Positions 58,338-64,000 of a DNA stretch of 64,000 nt are shown here, piece by piece; within the stretch, counting starts at the first letter, position 1, and every line of letters begins with the position of its first letter. The notes under the pieces were generated by a model. That model was not told the DNA's origin and made no database searches. It was given only the letters and a program-made list of their open reading frames with translations. The DNA is taken from positions 62,001 through 126,000 of the forward strand of contig NZ_JASXSH010000010.1 of NCBI RefSeq assembly GCF_030315745.1, written 5' to 3'. A program made the translations under genes and the position numbers. The DNA is from Gordonia heveisoli. Its GTDB lineage: Bacteria > Actinomycetota > Actinomycetes > Mycobacteriales > Mycobacteriaceae.

Positions 58338-60304
58338 GTGCGGTTCTGAGCGACTGGGCGGATGCCGGAGTGCTCGGCGTCGCCGATGTGCACATCACCG
58401 AGCGGCTGGTTCGGATGTGCGGCGAACCCGTTGGCGAAGATGCCCAACTCGGTGCCGCACTCGCTGTCCGCTCGGTCCGGCTGGGGTCCACCTGTTTCGC
58501 CCTCGATCGGGCCGTCGACGTTCTCGGTGCCGACGACGATCATGGACTCGCGGTGCCGGGTACCGCGGATCTGGTTGCCGCGCTGGTCGAGTCTCCGCTG
58601 GTGGCCGGGGCGCGCACCGGACCGCTGCGCCCGCTGGTCCTGATGTCGTCGGCCGACGGGCCATTGCTGTATCTACAGAAATACTTCCGTCAGGAGCAAC
58701 TGATCCGGGAGGTACTCGAGCAGCGATCGCAGACGATGCCGACCGTCGACGACGCGGCCCTGACCACTGCGATCGCCGCCGCCTTCGACGCACCGGAGGG
58801 GATGACCGAGTCGGCGATCGACATGCAGCGGGTCGCTGCCGCGGTGGCCGCGATCCGTACCACCACGGTGCTCGCCGGTGGTCCGGGTACCGGGAAGACC
58901 TATACGGTTGCCCGGATTCTGGCGGTGCTGCGGCGCCTGCATGGCCCCGATCTGCGTATCGGCCTGTGTGCGCCGACTGGTCGTGCGGCCGCTCAGCTGC
59001 AGGCATCGGTGTCGGATGAGGCGAGTCGTGCCACGGCGTCTGGGAAGAGCGGCCTGACCGGCGAACTCCGGGCCGTCACGGTGCATTCGTTGCTGGGCTG
59101 GCGACCGGGATCGAACCCGCGGTACGGGCGGGGGCGGACGCTACCGCATGACGTGATCGTCGTCGACGAGACGTCGATGTTGTCGATGACCGCGATGAGT
59201 CGACTGCTGGAAGCTGTCCGGCCCGATGCCCGACTGATCTTCGTCGGCGATCCGCATCAGCTGGCGTCGGTCGATGCGGGCGCGGTGCTCGCGGACCTCG
59301 TGGAGCGCACCGCATTCGCCGATGCGGCAACATCGGAGGCGGCAACATCGGTGGCGGCCCACTCGGGAGCGGCGGCTTCGATAGCAGCGAGCGCCGAGGA
59401 TCGCGTGGCCCGTATTCGTCGGGTGGTCGGTGCGGATGTGGCGGAATCCGAGTCGGCGCGGCTGGCGCAGGGGGTGGTCACGCTGCGGCGTGGCTACCGG
59501 TTCGGCGGTGGTATCGCCGCGGTCGCCGCCGCGGTGAACGCCGGTGACGCCGACACGGTCCTCGATCTGATCGCCGACCCCGCGATCGCCGACGTCGAAC
59601 TCGTCGATCCAGCCGACATCAGCTCGGTGCGTGGCGATGTCGTGCGGTGGGGCCGCGAACTACGGCACGCCGCCGATGCCGGTGATGCCGACACCGCCCT
59701 GGCCGCATTGGACTCGCACCGCGTACTGTGCGCCCACCGGGAGGGCGCCTGGGGTGTGCGCGGCTGGTCACGCCGGGTCGCCGAGTGGCTCGGCCACCCC
59801 GACCGGGATGCGCGCGACGTGGTGGAATGGTATCGGGGACAACCGATTCTGGTGACCGCCAACGACCGGCAGACGTCGACGTTCAACGGCGACACCGGGG
59901 TGGTGATCGCCGACCCGGCGCACGAGCGCACCGATGCGGTGCGCATCGCGTTCCGGCGGGGCGCCCAGCTCAAGCTGCTCGCACCCACCCAACTCGCCGA
60001 TGTCGCACCGGTCTATGCGATGACGATCCATCGCAGCCAGGGCAGTCAGTTCGAGCGGGTGACGGTGGTGCTGCCACCGACCGGATCCGAACTGCTCACC
60101 CGGGAGTTGCTGTACACCGCGATCACCCGTGCGCGTCATCAAGTGCGGATCGTCGCGACCCCTGAGGTACTCGGTGCCGCCGTCGCTCGGCGCGTGCAGC
60201 GTGCGAGTGGATTGCGCTCGCCGGTGACCGTGATCGGCCCGGGGCCGTCGGCAGTTCCCGGTGATACCGTGCGGGGCGCAGATATCCAGGACTTCGGGGG
60301 GTGA
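58334..60304 (+). CDS. recD: Exodeoxyribonuclease V alpha subunit RecD
   Basis: 656 residues from ATG 58334 behind GGGAGG, overlapping recB (ATGA). SF1B 5'-3' helicase: GGPGTGKTYTVARILAVL near 182, CAPTGRAAAQL, VVDETSMLSMTAMSRLLEA, FVGDPHQLASVDAGAVLADLV, and late YAMTIHRSQGSQFERVTVVLP and YTAITRARHQV. An Ala/Ser-rich segment (ATSEAATSVAAHSGAAASIAAS) interrupts the middle. The stop overlaps the next gene (GTGA). Confidence 0.94.
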   Translation: MSAVLSDWADAGVLGVADVHITERLVRMCGEPVGEDAQLGAALAVRSVRLGSTCFALDRAVDVLGADDDHGLAVPGTADLVAALVESPLVAGARTGPLRPLVLMSSADGPLLYLQKYFRQEQLIREVLEQRSQTMPTVDDAALTTAIAAAFDAPEGMTESAIDMQRVAAAVAAIRTTTVLAGGPGTGKTYTVARILAVLRRLHGPDLRIGLCAPTGRAAAQLQASVSDEASRATASGKSGLTGELRAVTVHSLLGWRPGSNPRYGRGRTLPHDVIVVDETSMLSMTAMSRLLEAVRPDARLIFVGDPHQLASVDAGAVLADLVERTAFADAATSEAATSVAAHSGAAASIAASAEDRVARIRRVVGADVAESESARLAQGVVTLRRGYRFGGGIAAVAAAVNAGDADTVLDLIADPAIADVELVDPADISSVRGDVVRWGRELRHAADAGDADTALAALDSHRVLCAHREGAWGVRGWSRRVAEWLGHPDRDARDVVEWYRGQPILVTANDRQTSTFNGDTGVVIADPAHERTDAVRIAFRRGAQLKLLAPTQLADVAPVYAMTIHRSQGSQFERVTVVLPPTGSELLTRELLYTAITRARHQVRIVATPEVLGAAVARRVQRASGLRSPVTVIGPGPSAVPGDTVRGADIQDFGG

Positions 60305-61269
60305 CGGTGAACGGGCCAACGCACGATTTCGGTCGTGATCAGCCGTCTGGCTGGTCGCCGGCGAACACCGGCGGGCAACCGCCACCGGGCTGGGCGGCGT
60401 ACCGGACGGGCGGGCACCCGGGCTACTCCGGTGGTCCGGGCTACTCCGGTGGTTCCGGCGCCCCAGGTGGTTCCGGTGCCTCAGGTGGTTCCGGTGGCAG
60501 TGGGAAGGCCGTCGCGGTCGTGCTGGGTCTGGCAGTGGTGCTGGTCGTCGCGCTCGCGGCGATCGTCATCGTCGCCGTCCGCCCGGACGACTCCGACAGG
60601 AGCGATGCCGGCACCACGACGCCCAGCGCGTCGGAGACGGCGCCCGAACCCGAGCCGACCACACCGCCCGTCGACGAGCCGGTGTGTGCACCGCCGAAAG
60701 CCGCGCTGATAACTCCAGGTGGGTGGAAGACGGTGTCCGGTAAGCGTGGCTTGGCCTACGATGTCCCGGCCAACTGGGAGGTCGCCAGCTGCGGGACGCT
60801 CATCGGCTGGGAGAAGAAGTGCAGCACCGGGCCATTCGGCTCGTGCCCGATCCGCATGTTGAGCAGTGCCGCTTCGGCGACGACACCGCAGTGCTCGCGG
60901 ACGAGTATCAGCGCGTCCGGCGTCGGGGGCGCGGCCTCGTCACCGGATATCACCGCGGCGGTGAACACCGAGGCCGCGCTGGTCGCCGACATCTACACCT
61001 CGGAGTCGGGTCATGTGCCCAAGGTTACGCTGAGCGCACCGCGCAGGCTCACGGTCGGTGGTGCACCGGCGGTGGAGGTGGTGGCCACGGTGACCGACGT
61101 CGAGACCTCCACCTGCATCGGATCGACCGCCATCCACACCATGGTGGCGACGATGTCTCCGCTACAGAAGTCACCGGTGGTCTTCGTGATCTCGCTGGTT
61201 CAGGGTGTCCGGGGCGCGGAGTCCCCGACGATCGCGGCGCAGATGGTGGCCACTCTGCGGCTGAGCTGA
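60301..61269 (+). CDS. Membrane-anchored protein with Gly/Pro-rich tail
   Basis: 322 residues from GTG 60301, which overlaps the recD stop by four bases (GTGA). The first 70 residues are Gly/Pro/Ser-rich (HPGYSGGPGYSGGSG, SGGSGGSG), one helix follows (AVAVVLGLAVVLVVALAAIVIVA), then a Thr/Pro/Glu linker and an outer domain with the Cys-containing motifs PVCAPPKAAL, YDVPANWEVASCGTLIGW, KKCSTGPFGSCPIRML and TPQCSRTS, likely disulfide-bonded. Similar plan to the protein at 3896. Coupling to recBCD is odd and may be incidental. Function unknown. Confidence 0.8.
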   Translation: MTVNGPTHDFGRDQPSGWSPANTGGQPPPGWAAYRTGGHPGYSGGPGYSGGSGAPGGSGASGGSGGSGKAVAVVLGLAVVLVVALAAIVIVAVRPDDSDRSDAGTTTPSASETAPEPEPTTPPVDEPVCAPPKAALITPGGWKTVSGKRGLAYDVPANWEVASCGTLIGWEKKCSTGPFGSCPIRMLSSAASATTPQCSRTSISASGVGGAASSPDITAAVNTEAALVADIYTSESGHVPKVTLSAPRRLTVGGAPAVEVVATVTDVETSTCIGSTAIHTMVATMSPLQKSPVVFVISLVQGVRGAESPTIAAQMVATLRLS

Positions 61270-61293
61270 TCGGCCGGCCGGCCGGCCCGCCCG

Positions 61294-61310
61294 CCCGGCT
61301 CCGGGCCGGG
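61294..61310. terminator. Short GC hairpin between convergent genes
   Basis: CCCGGC (61294-61299), 5-nt loop, GCCGGG (61305-61310), in the 74-bp gap where the anchored protein gene and the TetR gene converge. No U tract; weak candidate. Confidence 0.35.
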
Positions 61311-61343
61311 TGGTGGTGGCGCAGCGTGGGGGGCATTCCTCGC

Positions 61344-61922
61344 TCAGAGCACGGCGAGCCGGTCGACGAGCAGGTCGAGTTTCTGCTGGGTGTCCTCGGG
61401 GCGCAGACGTCCCGCCCGGAGGAGGGTCGCGATGCCGTGCAGCGAAGCCCAGAACACCTCGGTGAACAGCTCCGGTCCGACACCGTCGCCGGCGACATCG
61501 CCAAGACACTCCAGTAGGGCGGCGAAGGCGTCCTTGAGTGGCTTCGGGGTGTCGTCACGTGCATACGCCAGCCCGCCGTCGAGCTGGAACAAGGCGTCAT
61601 AGACCGCCGGGTTGCGCTCGGCGAAGTCGAGATAGGCGCGGGCGAGCGCGGCGACCCGCGCGCGCGGGGTGTCCGCGGCGGACACCGCGGCACGGACAGC
61701 CACCGCAATTTCGGTGGCGCCGTCGAGGGCGACGGCGCCGATGATCTCGCGCTTACCTCGAAAATGGCTGTAGAGGACGGGCTGGCTGTATTCGATGCTC
61801 TCGGCGAGCCGACGGGTGGTGACGGCCTCCCAGCCCTTCTGCTCGGCGAGTTCGCGAGCCGTCGCCACGATGAGTCGCTCGCGGTCCGCGCGTTCGCGCG
61901 CTTTGCGTTCTTGAACCGACAT
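61344..61922 (-). CDS. TetR/AcrR-family regulator
   Basis: 192 residues. N-terminal helix-turn-helix: RERLIVATARELAEQKGWEAVTTRRLAESIEYSQPVLYSHFRGKREIIGAVAL. The C-terminal ligand domain has YLDFAERNPAVYDALFQLDGG and FWASLHGIATLLRAGRL, which resembles the WHG-type subgroup. Divergent from the DUF1772 gene across 96 bp that hold repeated CTAGC sites, so autoregulation and control of that gene are likely. Confidence 0.88.
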   Translation of the reverse strand: MSVQERKARERADRERLIVATARELAEQKGWEAVTTRRLAESIEYSQPVLYSHFRGKREIIGAVALDGATEIAVAVRAAVSAADTPRARVAALARAYLDFAERNPAVYDALFQLDGGLAYARDDTPKPLKDAFAALLECLGDVAGDGVGPELFTEVFWASLHGIATLLRAGRLRPEDTQQKLDLLVDRLAVL

Positions 61923-61931
61923 GTCGCAACC

Positions 61932-61995
61932 CTAGCATTGATAGACAAGTGAGCATCACTACTGCTAGCGTCGAATCGCAATCTAGCGATGCTAG
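61932..61995. promoter_or_regulatory. Cluster of CTAGC half-sites in the divergent promoter
   Basis: CTAGC occurs at 61932-61936, as GCTAGC at 61964-61969, and as the pair CTAGC (61983-61987) / GCTAG (61991-61995) with a 3-bp spacer. These are plausible operators for the adjacent TetR protein. Confidence 0.5.
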
Positions 61996-62018
61996 AAGGT
62001 CTTCTGAGGAGGTACGCC

Positions 62019-62465
62019 ATGCTCAACGCACTCGAGGTCGTCACCACGGTGGTAGTCGGACTACTGGTGGGGGTGGAGTTCGCCGTCGCCGTCATCATGA
62101 ACCGGATCTTCAACGCCCTCCCGGAGGACAGCGACCAGTTGGCCCGCTCGGTCGGCGGGCGGATGCTCGGGGCCGTGATGCCGTTCTGGTACATCGGCTC
62201 AGTGGTTCTCGTCGGGGCCTGGGCGGTGGCCGGGTGGTCTGACCAGGGCATCGGCCTCGTCATCGCCGCGGGCGTGCTGTTGATCGTCAGCGTGATCATG
62301 TCGATCCTGCTGCTCGTCCCGATCAACAACCGCAACAAGACGTGGACCGCCGACAACCGGCCGGCCGACTGGAAGCAACAGATGGACAAGTGGGACCGCT
62401 ACCACTACGTCCGAGTCGCCGTGATCGTGGTGGCCTTCGTCCTGCTGGTCACCGCCCTCGTGTGA
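62019..62465 (+). CDS. DUF1772 membrane protein
   Basis: 148 residues from ATG 62019, with GAGGAGG 6 bp upstream. Four hydrophobic segments (LEVVTTVVVGLLVGVEFAVAVI, AVMPFWYIGSVVLVGAWAVAG, GLVIAAGVLLIVSVIMSILLL, VRVAVIVVAFVLLVTALV). The conserved NNRNKTW between segments and KWDRYHYVRV are typical of DUF1772, a family related to anthrone oxygenases. Likely regulated by the divergent TetR protein. No known substrate. Confidence 0.82.
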   Translation: MLNALEVVTTVVVGLLVGVEFAVAVIMNRIFNALPEDSDQLARSVGGRMLGAVMPFWYIGSVVLVGAWAVAGWSDQGIGLVIAAGVLLIVSVIMSILLLVPINNRNKTWTADNRPADWKQQMDKWDRYHYVRVAVIVVAFVLLVTALV

Positions 62466-62517
62466 CACCGCCCGCCCGGTATCTCCGGCCCGGCGCGGTG
62501 GTGCGCGCCGACCGTGG

Positions 62518-64000
62518 TCAGACGGTGAGTTCCGCGGCGAGCACGTCGAGGGTGACCCCACCGAGCGCCAGCGCCCTGGTATGGAAGTCCTTGCGGGTCC
62601 AGTCCGGGTGTGCCGTCAGCGCCGCGGTGCGCGTCTGTTCCCAGACTCGTTGTCCGAGTGCGTAGGACGGTGCCTGCCCGGGCCAGCCGAGGTAACGGTC
62701 GAGTTCGAATCGGAGCACCGACCGGTCCATCGCTACCGAATCGGTGAGGAACGCCCAGGCCTTCTCGGCGTTCCAGATGCCGCCACCCACCGCTGCGGGC
62801 GCCGACAGTTCGCAGTGCACACCGATGTCGACGACGACCCGGGCCGCACGCAGCCGCTGGGCGTCGAGCATCCCCATCCGGTCACCGGGGTCGTCCAGCC
62901 AGCCGAGTTCATCCATCAGCCGCTCGGCATACAAGGCCCAGCCCTCGCCGTGGCCGGAGGTGAACGAGGCGAGTTTGCGCCAGTCGTTGAGGTCGGGGTC
63001 GACGATCGCCGACCCGAGTTGCAGGTGATGGCCCGGCACACCCTCGTGGTAGACCGTCGTCTTCTCCTGCCAGGTGTGAAAGGTGTTCTGGCCGACCGGA
63101 ACCGACCACCACATCCGACCCGGGCGGGACAGATCGGCGGTCGGCTGGGTGTAGTAGATGATGCCCGTCGACGACGGGGCCAGCCGGCATTCGAGTCGGG
63201 TGAGCCGCTCGGGCATATCGAAGTGCGTGCCGGCCAGGCCGTCGACCGCGGCGTCGGAGGTGCGCTGCATCCAGTCGACGAAGGCATGCCGATCGTGAAT
63301 CTGATACTGCGGCAACGTGTCCAGATGCGCCAGGGTCGCGGCGACACCGGCACCCGGCAGCAGTTCGTCGGCGATGGCCTGCTGTTCGGTGGTGATCTCG
63401 GCCAGCCGGACCATCGCCCAGTCGTAGGCCTCGCCGGGGTCGATATCGGCCCCCAGATAGAGCGGCAGATGCAGGCCGTAGCGATCTCGTCCGACCGCGT
63501 CGGCGGCGACGGCGTCCGGCGCCACCTGGCGACGCAGGTGATCGCCGAAATCGCCGAAGGCCTGTCGTGCGGCTGTCAGCCCCTTCTCCAACTGCGGCGC
63601 AGTGCGCGGATCGTCGGCGATCGGCGCGGTATTCGCGGCGATCGCGGCAGCGGCCTGGTTGGCCTGGTCGGCGACCAGCATGACCTGTCTCAGCGCGAGC
63701 GGGGGACCCAGGCGTCGTCGGTGTTCGAGTCCGTCGACGACCGTGCGCAACGCCGCCGGGATTCGGTTCAGCCGGGCGAGGAAGGTCTCGCGGTCGTCGC
63801 GGCTGTCGGTGGGCATCAGGTCGAAGATGTCGCGCAGTGCCTGTAGTGGTGAGGCGATGACGTTGCAGGCGCCGGTGACCTCACCCGCGCGGGCGAGGTC
63901 GACCTCGCGACGCAGGGTTGCGCTCATGGTGGCGATGGTGACCGTGTCCACCCGGTCGGCGGGTGTTGCGGCGGAGAGTTCGCCGAGGGTCTGCTCGGCG
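62518..64000 (-). CDS. DUF885 family protein (putative metallopeptidase-like), N-terminus beyond window
   Basis: At least 493 residues; the frame is open to the window edge (SAATPADRVDTVTIATMS precedes the first apparent start, which I reject), so the N-terminus lies past 64000. The DUF885 domain has YWDWMVRL-like AYDWAMVRLAEITTEQQAIADEL, and the zinc-type motif HEGVPGHHLQ, with SGHGEGWALYAERLMDELGW. Members are uncharacterised secreted or cytoplasmic hydrolases. Converges on the DUF1772 gene (52 bp). Confidence 0.82.
   Translation of the reverse strand, partial: AEQTLGELSAATPADRVDTVTIATMSATLRREVDLARAGEVTGACNVIASPLQALRDIFDLMPTDSRDDRETFLARLNRIPAALRTVVDGLEHRRRLGPPLALRQVMLVADQANQAAAAIAANTAPIADDPRTAPQLEKGLTAARQAFGDFGDHLRRQVAPDAVAADAVGRDRYGLHLPLYLGADIDPGEAYDWAMVRLAEITTEQQAIADELLPGAGVAATLAHLDTLPQYQIHDRHAFVDWMQRTSDAAVDGLAGTHFDMPERLTRLECRLAPSSTGIIYYTQPTADLSRPGRMWWSVPVGQNTFHTWQEKTTVYHEGVPGHHLQLGSAIVDPDLNDWRKLASFTSGHGEGWALYAERLMDELGWLDDPGDRMGMLDAQRLRAARVVVDIGVHCELSAPAAVGGGIWNAEKAWAFLTDSVAMDRSVLRFELDRYLGWPGQAPSYALGQRVWEQTRTAALTAHPDWTRKDFHTRALALGGVTLDVLAAELTV

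Noticed and set aside
62518..63951. Complete 477-codon DUF885 gene starting at 63951
   Set aside because: The frame is open upstream to the window edge with family-like sequence, so the gene is cut, not complete.

Overview
High-GC DNA with GTG/TTG starts, dense short-gap operons and a gene order I recognise from Mycobacterium tuberculosis (Mtb) points to a member of the Mycobacteriales. The mix of genes (MpaB-type haem oxygenase, urease, SecA2, many secreted small proteins) fits Gordonia best. The genus is inference; no search was run. I see no rRNA, tRNA, IS element, prophage or CRISPR array.

Layout. 1-17.8 kb is an accessory-looking stretch: a truncated MpaB-family oxygenase, a pyruvate:quinone oxidoreductase, a luciferase-like oxidoreductase, two exported or anchored proteins (one DUF4185), a pyruvyl transferase, an FAD-linked oxidase beside a large AfsR/SARP-type regulator, a mismatch DNA glycosylase, PPK2 and malate dehydrogenase. 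17.8-20.5 kb holds two unrecognised membrane proteins. 20.7-50.2 kb matches, in order, the Mtb block Rv1821-Rv1854: secA2, a CDP-alcohol phosphatidyltransferase, gcvH, garA, a MerR regulator, the bifunctional nuclease, a second MerR regulator, a tandem glycine riboswitch with gcvP, an Rv1836c-like protein, glcB, two CNNM/CBS membrane proteins, guaB1, gnd, a BlaR-type protease with BlaI, a thioesterase, ureABCFGD and ndh. 50.2-60.3 kb has an acetyltransferase, a thioesterase and a recC-recB-recD operon, with an anchored protein gene overlapping the end of recD. The window ends with a TetR regulator divergent from a DUF1772 protein, and a DUF885 gene cut by the window edge.

How the parts work together. 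gcvH and riboswitch-controlled gcvP are two parts of glycine cleavage. GarA, glcB, mdh and gnd touch central carbon flux; GarA keeps the ETTS phospho-motif that links kinases to 2-oxoglutarate metabolism. The urease cluster has structural genes plus UreF, UreG and UreD, no UreE, and a histidine-rich UreG N-terminus. RecBCD is encoded as a translationally coupled set.

The most interesting non-coding signal lies between blaI and the thioesterase gene (about 42163-42298): a TTGACA/TACATT promoter overlapped by an IdeR/DtxR-like iron box, followed by roughly 100 nt ending in a perfect 16-bp hairpin. This is the same position as the iron-responsive sRNA MrsI (ncRv11846) of Mtb, and I propose it is a MrsI-type RNA outside mycobacteria. 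Other points to check are a 70-residue low-complexity insertion in SecA2 where the helical wing domain of housekeeping SecA lies, an Rv1836c-like protein without the VWA domain, and several unassigned operator-like palindromes.
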